Origin: Clostridiales bacterium
GTDB lineage: Bacteria > Bacillota > Clostridia > Oscillospirales > Oscillospiraceae
NCBI GenBank assembly: GCA_012719745.1
Contig: JAAXZS010000082.1
Coordinates: forward strand, 1 to 64,000
Direction: 5' to 3'
DNA: 64,000 bases
Numbering within the stretch: position 1 is the first letter of the stretch; each line of letters starts with the position of its first letter. A program made the translations under genes and the position numbers. Under the pieces are notes generated by a model, which was not told where the DNA came from, searched no databases, and saw only the letters and a program-made list of their open reading frames with translations. Shown here piece by piece: positions 27,158 through 35,289 of the stretch.

Positions 27158-27191
27158 TCTGCAATGCCTACCTTAACTACAACCGGCGACC
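27158..27191 (-). repeat. Right terminal inverted repeat of the element
   Basis: The minus strand reads GGTCGCCGGTTGTAG then TTAAGGTAGGCATT, matching the left end in inverted orientation with only a few differences. Confidence 0.75.
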
Positions 27192-27235
27192 TCATGATTA
27201 CGAATCAGGCGCTCTACCAGCTGAGCTAATCCAGC
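27186..27235 (-). pseudogene. 5' half of the split host tRNA-Thr(CGU) gene
   Basis: The minus strand reads acceptor GCTGGAT, D-arm GCTC AGCTGGTA GAGC, anticodon arm CCTGA TTCGTAA TCATG and AGGTC. Then it runs into the element end, with no T-arm or 3' acceptor strand. One C-T mismatch in the anticodon stem suggests drift after inactivation. The missing 3' part is at 14942-14973. Confidence 0.88.
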
Positions 27236-27277
27236 GTTTTATGGGGCGATCCGTTTATTACTTGAACCGCGAGTAGT

Positions 27278-27306
27278 ATCATATCACACTTTTTTTCTAT
27301 CGTCAA
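27278..27306 (-). promoter_or_regulatory. Host tRNA promoter, now upstream of the element's tRNA
   Basis: Minus-strand TTGACG (27301-27306), 17-bp spacer, TATGAT (27278-27283). It faces the 5' half of the split gene. With no terminator in between, transcription can continue to the intact tRNA at 27126. Confidence 0.75.
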
Positions 27307-27421
27307 CTCCTCTTCCCCCAGTTTTTTCACTTGCGCTTGTCGGCAGGAGGATGAACCAAAAGCGTCCATCCTCCTGCCGAGCCATATTATCCCTAATATA
27401 AAATTGCCGTTTTCTGAAAGG

Positions 27422-28531
27422 TTATTTCTCCAGCAAGATGAGATAGGCGCCATAACCCTGGGCCTCCATCTCAGCTTTGGGAACAAAGCGGAGCGAGGCG
27501 CTGTTGATACAGTAACGGGTACCATTGGGGGACTCGGGATCATCCTCAAAAACATGACCCAAGTGGGCGTCGCCCACATCGCTTTTGACTTCGGTTCTAT
27601 CCATACCGTAGGAAGAATCCGTGAGATAGCGCACAGCTCCTTCATAAATAGGCGCCGTAAAACTGGGCCAACCGCAGCTGCCTTCGTATTTATCCACAGA
27701 GCGAAACAGCGGCTCTCCGGTGGTCACGTCCACATAAATCCCCTCTTCATCCATATCCCAATATTCGCCCGTAAAGGCTCGCTCTGTGGCGGCATTTTGC
27801 GTCACATCGTACTGCTGGGCACTGAGAGATTTCTTCAGCTGCTCCTGTGTGGGTTTTTGATAGCTTTGTTCCGCCTGGATCAGCGCCGCTACATCCCGAA
27901 TCTCATGGGCGGGAATATGACAGTAGCCACCGGGATTTTTCTCCAGATAATCCTGGTGATATGCCTCCGCGTCGTAAAAGTTTATAAGGGGGCCGTGCTC
28001 CACGGCAAATGTATCATACTTCTTCGCCTCCGTCGCCACGATCCGTTCCACGGTTTCTTCGCTGGCGGTGTCGTTATAGTAAATACCTGTCTGGTACTGG
28101 CTGCCGCTGTCGTTGCCCTGACGGTTGGCGACAGTGGGGTCGATTACCAGAAAATAGGCTTGCAGAATCCGGGGCAGCGTGATGACCGACGGGTCATACA
28201 CCACCCGCACCGTCTCTTTGAAACCGGTGCCACCCGTGCAGACCAGCTGATAAGTGGGTTGCTTTTCTCCATCGCCGTTGGCATAGCCGCTGACCGCATC
28301 CACCACACCGGGCAGCGACTGAGCCAGCTTCTCCATACCCCAGAAGCAGCCTCCCGCCAGATAGATGACCTCGTTTCCCGTCTGCTTTGTATACGTTCCG
28401 TCAAAGCCCTGTCCTGTCATGATAGGTTCCTCCTCTTTTATATCAATTATCCGTGTTGTTTTGCTTCCGCAGCCCCAGAGCGCCGCGGCGCAAATCACAA
28501 GGGCACAAAAAAACCACATTTTCATTCTCAT
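27422..28531 (-). CDS. msrAB: Bifunctional methionine sulfoxide reductase A/B, lipoprotein
   Basis: Repairs oxidised methionine in exported proteins. A signal with lipobox (ALWGC, Cys near residue 21) is followed by MsrA with catalytic GGCFWGME and GYANGD. The MsrB domain has GSCGWPSF, GDAHLGHVF and the catalytic Cys in TRYCINSASL. The A-B order with a single chain of 369 residues is common in Firmicutes. ATG at 28531 has GGAGG seven bases upstream. It stands alone beside the tRNA locus. Confidence 0.95.
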   Translation of the reverse strand: MRMKMWFFCALVICAAALWGCGSKTTRIIDIKEEEPIMTGQGFDGTYTKQTGNEVIYLAGGCFWGMEKLAQSLPGVVDAVSGYANGDGEKQPTYQLVCTGGTGFKETVRVVYDPSVITLPRILQAYFLVIDPTVANRQGNDSGSQYQTGIYYNDTASEETVERIVATEAKKYDTFAVEHGPLINFYDAEAYHQDYLEKNPGGYCHIPAHEIRDVAALIQAEQSYQKPTQEQLKKSLSAQQYDVTQNAATERAFTGEYWDMDEEGIYVDVTTGEPLFRSVDKYEGSCGWPSFTAPIYEGAVRYLTDSSYGMDRTEVKSDVGDAHLGHVFEDDPESPNGTRYCINSASLRFVPKAEMEAQGYGAYLILLEK

Positions 28532-28674
28532 AGAACCGCCTCCAAGGCTATGGCCTCACACGCTCTTACCAATACACTTATCTTTCTATTAAAAATAGGA
28601 TTTATTCTTAATAATATTGTACGTGATTTTCCGATTATTTCAATAGGTAATTCAAAAAATTAATATAATATATA

Positions 28675-28716
28675 AAAAGCGCCGGTTTTCCAAGGTTAAG
28701 AAAACCGGTGCTTTTC
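28675..28716. terminator. Terminator
   Basis: Stem AAAAGCGCCGGTTTT / AAAACCGGTGCTTTT located just past the stop of the TIGR04076 gene on the minus strand. Confidence 0.8.
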
Positions 28717-28729
28717 ACGCATATATGAT

Positions 28730-29041
28730 CTATTCATTTTCGTCTATGGCTTCAATGAGGAAACTGACCGGGCGAAAACCATCATTGCAGGAGATCATGG
28801 CGGATTTCTTATTTTTCATCCAGCTGTCGTATAAATCTTCGCCGCCGTGAGCCAGTGTCATAACAAAGGGTGAAAGGCTTTCCCAGGCGCTCTCACACAT
28901 TTCCGCCGGCCGTTTCCAGCCATCTGCCATAAAAACCTGACCCTCCCGCATATCGCAGGCATGTGTAATGGGATTTTCGTATTGCGCCGCAAGCTCCGGG
29001 TAAAATGCCTTCTTCATAACAGTGATTCTGCACTTTTTCAT
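28730..29041 (-). CDS. TIGR04076 family protein
   Basis: 103 residues starting MKKCRITVMKKAFYPELA. Family features are CDMREGQVFMADGW, CESAWESLSPFV and ISCNDGFRPVSFLIE, with conserved cysteines. No function has been assigned to the family. ATG at 29041 has AGAGAGGA; the longer open frame upstream looks like non-coding DNA. It lies in line with the EFR1 ferredoxin gene, 136 bp downstream of it. That gap holds no other gene. Confidence 0.82.
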   Translation of the reverse strand: MKKCRITVMKKAFYPELAAQYENPITHACDMREGQVFMADGWKRPAEMCESAWESLSPFVMTLAHGGEDLYDSWMKNKKSAMISCNDGFRPVSFLIEAIDENE

Positions 29042-29177
29042 TTTCTTTTTCCTCTCTTTTGATCCGTACGGCATCACTCCCGGCCGTTTTGTTTTTAGCC
29101 ATATGGGGCAAAATGGCAACGGAACATCGGGAGGCGGCCTATGAGAAAATGTATATCGGCAGTTCTTGCACTGCCGC

Positions 29178-29939
29178 TTATTCGTTTTGCCGGTAGGGCG
29201 GACACCGGTATCGCGGCTTACCCACACTTGCCTTGCCATACTCAATGGCCTTTGCAGGGCAAAAACAGATGCAGGCCATGCAATGAGTACACCGATCGCC
29301 CCAGGCGGGTTTTCCCTCCCGCAGCTTAATATTTCCCAGCACACAGTTCTGTACACATTTGCCGCAGCCGAAGCAGGCATCGGAAGCGATAAAGGGCCTT
29401 GCCTTGACGATAAAGTGATAAAATAGAGGGTTAACCATGCCGGATTTCAGGCAATCCACCACACCTGCTGTGGGCGCAGGAAAGTCCCGGTGAGCGCTGA
29501 TGCAGTCAATAGCCTTCTCCAGCGTGGGACGGGCGCTGTCCACAATTTTCTGTGCCTCTGCCTCCTCCGGCGCGTTATAAAGGGCGATATAGTTTTCCGG
29601 CATAACCACCTGCATCGTTCCTTTATAGCAAAGCAACTTTTCCGCGCAGAGTGCCCGGTTTCCTCCCGCCGCATGACCGATCTCACTGCCGCAGGTCATA
29701 ACAAAATAGACTTCCCTACTACCAGAAAAGTGGCCGGAGCGAATAAACTCCATAAAAATCCGGGGAAGCCGCCAGGCATAGGTGGGTGAGACAAACACCC
29801 AGGGGCGTTGGGACGCAAGCTCTGCCCCGACACCGTCCCGAATAAAATGAAACGAGTCCGTCAACTCATCCCCCAATCGGTCAGATAGCATCTGCGCACA
29901 GTACCGGCTGTTGCCGGTACCGGTAAAATAGACAATCAT
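29178..29939 (-). CDS. EFR1-type protein: flavodoxin-like domain plus 2[4Fe-4S] ferredoxin
   Basis: 253 residues. The N-terminal FTGTGNSRYCAQ is the FMN phosphate loop and VSPTYAWRLP belongs to the flavodoxin-like part. The C-terminal ferredoxin clusters are CFGCGKCVQNC and CTHCMACICFCP. Such proteins carry electrons for an unknown partner in anaerobes. ATG at 29939 has GGAGGAG. The adjacent TIGR04076 gene is a common type of neighbour, but no joint role is shown. Confidence 0.9.
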   Translation of the reverse strand: MIVYFTGTGNSRYCAQMLSDRLGDELTDSFHFIRDGVGAELASQRPWVFVSPTYAWRLPRIFMEFIRSGHFSGSREVYFVMTCGSEIGHAAGGNRALCAEKLLCYKGTMQVVMPENYIALYNAPEEAEAQKIVDSARPTLEKAIDCISAHRDFPAPTAGVVDCLKSGMVNPLFYHFIVKARPFIASDACFGCGKCVQNCVLGNIKLREGKPAWGDRCTHCMACICFCPAKAIEYGKASVGKPRYRCPPYRQNE

Positions 29940-30177
29940 GCGTATTTCTCCTCCATCGCAATTGTTTTACGGTGTTGCTTTTCCTCTGCCCGATAAATGG
30001 CGCAGCATTACCATTTGAAAAATTCTGTTACCTGTCAGAAGCGATTTTCTCTTTGAGGATATCATAACATGTTTTGCTTTGAAAGAACAGGTGGATTCTC
30101 AATGGCAATGCATCATACGCTGCGTTAAATGGCAGGAAAAATCAGGTTTGCGGCAACGTCTGCCGGCGGCTTCCAGT

Positions 30178-31164
30178 CTATTCCGGAATTTCCCATGCGT
30201 CGGATTCCTCAAGTCCCAGATCTTGCAGCAGCGTTTGAACATCGGTCGCCGAATCCGCCGCCTTTTTGATGTCCCGGCCGATAGCGGCGGTGGCCTCCTG
30301 GGCCGTAATGGTATATTCCTGTGTGCCCGTCTCGGTTTCATAGACCCAGGTTACACTGTCCAGATTTTCGATCATCGCCAGTATAACACAGGCATCCGCC
30401 GTCATCATCTCCTGTGCAGTGCTCACATACGCATCTGCCAGAGGATTTTCCAACTGCAGTGTCCAGCCGTAGGGTGCCGCGGCGGTTTCCAATTCGTTGC
30501 TAAAGGAGCCAAACTGATCCGCGATGCCGAGTATGGCGGCAATACGGCTGTTGGACGGCATATCACCCACAAAAGGATTTTTCGCCGCAAAAAGCCGGGC
30601 TGCCGCTGTACTGATCTCCGCGCCGTTTTCCCAGAGGATCAAGTCATTGTTTCGCACCTGTACAATATCACCCGCCGCCGTGTATGAGGCGGTAAAATCG
30701 CCATGATTGAAAAATGCTTTTGGAACTGCGTATACCGTAAGCCGCACCATGCCGTTACTTTCCGAAAATGTCACACGGGAAATACCCATTCCGCTGCTGG
30801 CAAGCCCTGCTGTCAGCTTCATATCACTTCCGTCGACCAGGACATCCACCCGTACATCAGCGGGGTTTACCGCAGAACCCACATAGAAGACGCGGAAGGA
30901 CAGCATTGCCATGCCCAGCAGCATTAAAACAACGCCCACGATCAGTGCCCTTCCCGTGCTGCGGCGCCGCACTTTTTTCAGATAATCCACCTGAGGGGCA
31001 GGTTCGGGGCTCTCCGGCTCCTTCATGCGCGCCGCCGCGGCGGCGCAGTCCTTACAGCCAGACAAATGCTCCCTGACGGCTTTATTGGTTATTTCACCGG
31101 TCAGACCATCCACATAGGATGGCAGCAGATCCCGGACGATCTCACAGTCAAGCTTATTTTCCAT
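30178..31164 (-). CDS. Anti-sigma factor with zinc-finger (zf-HC2) and membrane helix
   Basis: 328 residues. The N-terminal cytosolic part DCEIVRDLLPSYVDGLT and HLSGCKDCAAA form the zinc anti-sigma domain. A membrane helix (ALIVGVVLMLLGMAMLSF, about residues 73-90) and a large outer domain follow. Start overlaps the end of the sigma gene by 11 bp. It probably holds the neighbouring ECF sigma factor at the membrane until an outside signal arrives. The outer domain is not recognised. The 238 bp beyond its partner gene 29940-30177 holds nothing obvious. Confidence 0.87.
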   Translation of the reverse strand: MENKLDCEIVRDLLPSYVDGLTGEITNKAVREHLSGCKDCAAAAARMKEPESPEPAPQVDYLKKVRRRSTGRALIVGVVLMLLGMAMLSFRVFYVGSAVNPADVRVDVLVDGSDMKLTAGLASSGMGISRVTFSESNGMVRLTVYAVPKAFFNHGDFTASYTAAGDIVQVRNNDLILWENGAEISTAAARLFAAKNPFVGDMPSNSRIAAILGIADQFGSFSNELETAAAPYGWTLQLENPLADAYVSTAQEMMTADACVILAMIENLDSVTWVYETETGTQEYTITAQEATAAIGRDIKKAADSATDVQTLLQDLGLEESDAWEIPE

Positions 31165-31636
31165 CTGATTTCAGCTCCTTTTTCAGCCTTTCTTTTCCGC
31201 GATAGTAGGTCACCCGTGCCCAGTTTTCCGTCCGCCCCAGGATCTCGCCGATCTCCGCAAAGGATGCGCCGCCCAGCAGACGCAAGTACATAACCTCTCG
31301 CATCTCTCCGCCCAGCAGATGAAGCTGCCGCAGCAGCTCCACCTGCCCGATCTGCGCCAGCATCTGTTCTTCCGGAGCGGGGGCAGTCACCGCCGTTTCA
31401 TCAAGCTCATTTACACTGGGGTGCTTGCGCCGCTCTTGGGAGAGGACATTTTTAGCGATGGCGCAAAGCCATGTGGATACCTTGCAGCTTTCGTCAAAGC
31501 GATTCACACTTCTGACTGCCTGATAAAACGTTTCCTGGGTCAGTTCCTCAGAGAGACCCGCGTCGCGAGTCAAAGAAAAGAGATAACGGTACACTGTCTG
31601 CGCGTGGGTCCGGTATACTTCATCCATGGACAGCAT
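31154..31636 (-). CDS. ECF sigma factor
   Basis: 160 residues with region 2 (VYRYLFSLTRDAGLSEELTQ, FDESCKVSTWLCAIAKN) and region 4 (MREVMYLRLLGGASFAEIGE). It directs RNA polymerase to a small regulon. ATG at 31636 has GAGGGG six bases upstream. Overlap with the anti-sigma gene gives translational coupling. The target promoter is not identified; such pairs often control themselves. Confidence 0.92.
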   Translation of the reverse strand: MLSMDEVYRTHAQTVYRYLFSLTRDAGLSEELTQETFYQAVRSVNRFDESCKVSTWLCAIAKNVLSQERRKHPSVNELDETAVTAPAPEEQMLAQIGQVELLRQLHLLGGEMREVMYLRLLGGASFAEIGEILGRTENWARVTYYRGKERLKKELKSDGK

Positions 31637-31780
31637 CAGCGTCCCCTCCTCTCTTTGGCATCTGCTTATTAATGCTGAAACAGTGTCTTTCGTTACAGGT
31701 TAAATAAAAAAAGCTGTCTTGATCATTCAGCATCTGCCGCGCTGTTTCTTTGTTTTTATCATACCACGATGGTCCACTGC

Positions 31781-31825
31781 AAGGCAATGGGGCCGCTTCA
31801 TCCGATGAAGCGACCCCATTGCCTT
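31781..31825. other. Long hairpin in the sigma/AraC intergenic stretch
   Basis: Twenty-base arms (AAGGCAATGGGG... / ...CCCCATTGCCTT) with one mismatch, 30 bp after the AraC gene stop. There is no clear T-run on the minus strand, so it may be an mRNA 3'-end stabiliser and not a classical terminator. Confidence 0.55.
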
Positions 31826-31854
31826 GTCCTACTCTTTTAAAATGAACCGAACGC

Positions 31855-32730
31855 TCATCTTTTTTCCTTGACCGCAATCCAGATCTCGCAGGTATAATTG
31901 GGATCCTGCACATTCGCAGAGGGGTATACCTCCAGCTCCACACCGTTGCCGTACTCATAGCCGCTCTGGGGGAAAAACTCGGTGCATATCTGCTGATAGG
32001 TCTTTTTAAAGGCATCGGGCATCTTTCCCTTACAGGTAAAGACCGCATAAGTGTGTGCCGGAATCTCAATCAGCTCCAGCCCGGCGTCCGTTACCGGCTT
32101 GCCGTTATAGGGTGCGCCAATGCCATAGGGAAACGCGGAATCGTCCATCTCACCGGAAAAGCAGATGCCCAGCAGTCCGCCGATCTGGCCGAAGTCGGCA
32201 TATTGGCAGATCTTATCCATTGTGCCGTCCGTACCGCATTCGTTCCAGAATGCCGAGATATCGGCGGTGGCGGTATCCCCCTGGGGTTTATTGACCTTTT
32301 TCTTTTTGCAGATGACTTGAAACGCATCCTTTGCCACGATCCTGTAATCCATTGTATTGCCTCCTGTTAAAATCAGTTTGACAGAGAGTCTTGAAAAGGA
32401 TTTGACATTTCCGCCGTGTCTTGCATCGGTGGGGCTGATACCGTGAAACCGGGCAAACGCTCTGGAAAAGCTCTCCGGGGTGTCATAGCCATACTTCAAT
32501 GCGATATCAATGACTTTTTCGCCTGTCTGCTGCAGCTCACAGGCGGCCAGTGTCAGACGTCGCATCCGGATGTAATCGCCCAGAGAGAAACCGCAGAGCA
32601 TTCCAAACATCCGTTGGAAATGAAACGGTGAGGAGCATGCCTGTTTCGCCACTTTTTCGTAGTCGATGGCCTCCGTCAGATGTGCTTCGGTGTAGTCCAG
32701 CGCCCGCTGGATGCCGGTAATCCAATCCAT
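31855..32730 (-). CDS. AraC-family regulator with GyrI-like effector domain
   Basis: 291 residues. AraC HTH pair in the first 105 (VAKQACSSPFHFQRMFGMLCG, ALKYGYDTPESFSRAF). A GyrI-like domain follows (AKDAFQVICKKKKVN, ELIEIPAHTYAVFTCKG, YTCEIWIAVKEK). Members sense amphipathic drugs and switch on efflux or inactivation genes. It begins a long run of similar drug-response genes. A paralogue with the same plan is at 42145. Confidence 0.9.
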   Translation of the reverse strand: MDWITGIQRALDYTEAHLTEAIDYEKVAKQACSSPFHFQRMFGMLCGFSLGDYIRMRRLTLAACELQQTGEKVIDIALKYGYDTPESFSRAFARFHGISPTDARHGGNVKSFSRLSVKLILTGGNTMDYRIVAKDAFQVICKKKKVNKPQGDTATADISAFWNECGTDGTMDKICQYADFGQIGGLLGICFSGEMDDSAFPYGIGAPYNGKPVTDAGLELIEIPAHTYAVFTCKGKMPDAFKKTYQQICTEFFPQSGYEYGNGVELEVYPSANVQDPNYTCEIWIAVKEKR

Positions 32731-32887
32731 GTCAAACCTCCCTTGTCTGTTGCTGATTATGGCAGATGGAGACAGAAAAAGCCTGATATTCTGTGCTTTG
32801 TGCTGTCAGCTTTACCTCTTCCGGGTGATATACTGTATTTTTATTTACAGGAGCAGAACGTTCCGTGTTTGCATCTGTGCTGATCGA

Positions 32888-32954
32888 GCGTCCTGTATGA
32901 GCAGATGATGTGCTTGTTGACCCCTATCATGTTCGCCGCCATACCGACGCAGCC
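32888..32954 (-). pseudogene. Peptide deformylase remnant
   Basis: A short minus-strand stretch encodes GCVGMAANMIGVNKHII, almost the same as the substrate-binding segment of the deformylase at 41555-41965. Nothing else of the gene is left in the 257-bp gap 32731-32987, so this is a decayed fragment of a second copy. Confidence 0.6.
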
Positions 32955-32987
32955 GTAAATTTTCCAAACCGCGCGGTACCCCTGCCT

Positions 32988-33683
32988 TCAAATATTTTCC
33001 CGCTCCCACGCTCTGAGTACCGCCAGCTGCTCCGGGGTGTGAAACCAATGCTCACCGTTTTCCATAACCGTCAGTACCGCAGCGTGGGCAGTGGTAAACC
33101 TCTCCACGGTTTCGCGGCCGGTCAGATTGTCCTGTCCGGCGTAGAGGATAGCCGTGGGACAGATCCAGTTTTGAACAGGATGCTGACGCTCCCATGTCAG
33201 ATAATCCCAGGATAAAGTCTGCCCAAAGTCCGTGGCAATCGTACCGCGCGCCCGAAGCTGTTCTTCGGTTGTGCCCGCCCATTGTATCATGTCTGTAATA
33301 AGTTGCTCCATGTCCACGATGGGGGAAACAAAAAGTGCCTTACAAAGATTTTCACCGCCGAGGGCCAGCATGGAAAAGTGCGCGCCGATGCTGTTTGCGC
33401 GCAGTCCGATCCTGCCCCAGCGTGATTTCATATAGGCCAATACCGCCTGCACTTCCGGCGCCGCCGTCCATGGGTTAAAGCCGCTGGCCTCCCCCCGGCG
33501 CTCGCCGTGCTCGGGCAGGTCAATTGCCAGCACCTGATACCCTTTAGGGCAGGCAATGTCCGCAAAGGCTGCGCCCTCCTCCTTGCAGCCGCATTGTCCG
33601 TGAACAAACAGATACGCCATGTCCGATGTGTCACCATAAACCACGGCAGGGGTATTCTCAATAAAAAAGCGTTCTTCTCTCAT
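32988..33683 (-). CDS. Alpha/beta hydrolase
   Basis: 231 residues. Oxyanion region FVHGQCGCKEE, nucleophile Ser in LRANSIGAHFS, acid in LYAGQDNLTGR and His in GEHWFHTPEQ. Cytoplasmic esterase/lipase-like enzyme with unknown substrate. Start at 33683 overlaps the GyrI-like gene (ATGA). A close paralogue at 58446 also follows an effector-binding-like gene, so the pair seems to travel together. Confidence 0.85.
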   Translation of the reverse strand: MREERFFIENTPAVVYGDTSDMAYLFVHGQCGCKEEGAAFADIACPKGYQVLAIDLPEHGERRGEASGFNPWTAAPEVQAVLAYMKSRWGRIGLRANSIGAHFSMLALGGENLCKALFVSPIVDMEQLITDMIQWAGTTEEQLRARGTIATDFGQTLSWDYLTWERQHPVQNWICPTAILYAGQDNLTGRETVERFTTAHAAVLTVMENGEHWFHTPEQLAVLRAWERENI

Positions 33684-34315
33684 ATCTTTCTCCGTATCGG
33701 GTGGCGAATCACTGTTTTCCATTTCTCCGGAGATACCTTACGGGCATCAGAGAGGTAGATTTCATGGTGCAGTCTTCCATCCGAAAAGTCGTTTTCACAG
33801 CCATTTTTCGCTATGAATCTATCCATCAGTGCAACGGTGGCCGGTTCCTCGTCAAAAGGGCCCAAGTGCATGAACTGGACACAGAGACCCTCCTCGATGG
33901 TCAGTCGCTCAGCTGCCGAACAATCCAGTTTCTTTTTGTACGACGCTTCGGATACGGCCCAGTCGAAGTCCTCTTTTGTTACAAAGCCCGGCAGGCGGAT
34001 GACAGAGATCCAGCGAAACAGGGCCTTGTTCGCATAATCCACACCGTCGATACCGTCCTGCCACCAGAAGCCTTCCAGCGGCGGTACCACAAAATCATAG
34101 TAGCCGTCCATACGGTGATCCCCCATTTTGCTCATCTTAACGGTGTAGGCCACAGCATACAGAACGCCCACGGCCGCTTTATATGCGCCTCCCTCCTCGT
34201 TGGGATCTCCTTCACCCCGCACGGCAATGTAGCTTGCCTTTGGCACGGTCACAATCTCGGGTTTGTTTTTCGGCAGATAAAATTCCTTATATTCCTTTTT
34301 AAAGTCAAAAGGCAT
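33680..34315 (-). CDS. GyrI-like small-molecule-binding protein
   Basis: 211 residues from MPFDFKKEYKEFY. SYIAVRGEGDPNEEGGAY, GFWWQDGIDG and EIYLSDARKVSPEKWKTVIRHP are marks of stand-alone GyrI-like proteins (COG4832-type). These bind and sometimes hydrolyse drugs. ATG at 34315 has GGGGAG seven bases upstream; an ATG at 34321 is too close. Coupled to the alpha/beta hydrolase. Confidence 0.85.
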   Translation of the reverse strand: MPFDFKKEYKEFYLPKNKPEIVTVPKASYIAVRGEGDPNEEGGAYKAAVGVLYAVAYTVKMSKMGDHRMDGYYDFVVPPLEGFWWQDGIDGVDYANKALFRWISVIRLPGFVTKEDFDWAVSEASYKKKLDCSAAERLTIEEGLCVQFMHLGPFDEEPATVALMDRFIAKNGCENDFSDGRLHHEIYLSDARKVSPEKWKTVIRHPIRRKI

Positions 34316-34335
34316 GTTCATTCTCCCCATCAGAT

Positions 34336-34483
34336 TTAATTGTCTTCTGTTTTCCCTTCCGGCACAGCAAGCTCCTGTAAAGTGCGTACAACATCCTTGA
34401 GGATCAGGGCCGCATACCGTCCCGATAGCCGCTGTGGCGTCCTTGTCGGTCAAGTGGGTCAGCCATTCTTCACGCTTGTTCAT
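34336..34483 (-). pseudogene. Deleted and frameshifted HEAT-repeat gene
   Basis: Begins MNKREEWLTHLTDKDATAA, like the start of the gene at 40147-40608. It jumps to SGYRDGMRPLILKDVVRTLQ in another frame, like that gene's C-terminus. About 100 middle codons are missing. It lies between the CDP-alcohol transferase and the GyrI-like gene in the same orientation. Confidence 0.7.
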
Positions 34484-35036
34484 GTTTTATCTTCTCATGG
34501 CGTTTCATTTGGTAAATTCCTTTGCAGTCCCGGCTCAGCGCAGGAGTGCTGACGGTGATTGCAAGCTCCTCCGCGGACGAAAACAGTGCCGCCGCACACA
34601 GAACAATACCCGTTGCAGTCAGCCCCAGCGCCGCATAGAAAAGTGGGAACGCAAAGAGCAGCGCACCCGTTGCCTTGTTCGCATAGGTATGCAGGGCAGA
34701 AAAGGTGCGGTATTTTACAAATCCGATTCCGTATCCCACAAGCCGTACAGCCCCAAGGCACCCGCCGCAAGCCCAAAGCCATTTGGGAAGCGAGATGCAT
34801 CGTATAGCAACCACCGTAATTGCCGCCGCAAAGGCAAAATCGGCTGCGCTGTCCAGCTTTGCGCCTGCGGCGCTCTGGATATGCAGCCCGCGGGCAATTG
34901 GGCCGTCCAATAAGTCGCTGACCCCACCGCCAAGATAACATATCCAAAACGCAGTGGAAAATGGGACGGTCAGCACCATTCCAACTGCTAACAAAAACCG
35001 AGTGGAGGTAATCAGATTAGCAGTCTGTTTGATGAT
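34470..35036 (-). CDS. CDP-alcohol phosphatidyltransferase family protein
   Basis: Membrane enzyme of phospholipid synthesis. The full active-site pattern is present: DLLDGPIARGLHIQSAAGAK then LDSAAD (D-x2-DG-x2-AR-x8-G-x3-D-x3-D). The natural N-terminus seems to be IIKQTANLITSTRFLLAVG, placed right after a strong GGGGAGGTG site, but the codon at the start position is ATC (35036 or 35033). The next usable start is TTG at 34994, which would cut the first helix. Phosphatidyl acceptor unknown. Confidence 0.75.
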   Translation of the reverse strand: MIKQTANLITSTRFLLAVGMVLTVPFSTAFWICYLGGGVSDLLDGPIARGLHIQSAAGAKLDSAADFAFAAAITVVAIRCISLPKWLWACGGCLGAVRLVGYGIGFVKYRTFSALHTYANKATGALLFAFPLFYAALGLTATGIVLCAAALFSSAEELAITVSTPALSRDCKGIYQMKRHEKIKHEQA

Positions 35037-35289
35037 AACACCTCCCCCTCTTGCTTCTAATCATATTGTTATACCAGACAATGTGCAAATAATTAAAAAG
35101 GTTGCTCCTATATGCGCAAAAGTTGTTATTTTCAAGTATAAATCCAACCTTCTGAATTTGCAAGAAAGTGTCGCAGCGGCGCAGTTCGGCTTAAAATCTG
35201 CGCCGCCTGGTGCGGAGCCGGCAGCCACAGAAAGTGAATGCAAAATTGTCTCATTCAAGCGGGTGGAATAGACCGCCAAATGCCGCACG

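Larger units (their letters stand above)
14968..27191. mobile_element. Integrative mobilizable element (serine recombinase type), about 12.2 kb
   Basis: Bounded by the two halves of a tRNA-Thr gene and by the shared hexamer GCGACC (plus strand) at 14968-14973 and 27186-27191. It holds a large serine recombinase, MobA-type relaxase, MobC and a RepA-like ATPase, but no coupling protein or secretion genes, so it should be mobilizable and not self-transmissible. Cargo: phosphoesterase, RhuM, hsdM with a rearranged hsdS, several small proteins and a complete tRNA-Thr. The gene set is like the Tn4451/Tn4453 group. Confidence 0.85.

Noticed and set aside
31781..31825. Standard rho-independent terminator
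   Set aside because: The stem is strong but no T-run follows on the strand of the upstream gene, so it was listed as a hairpin only.
32845..33048. 67-codon minus-strand frame
   Set aside because: It is in a different frame from the recognisable deformylase fragment and has no coding character.
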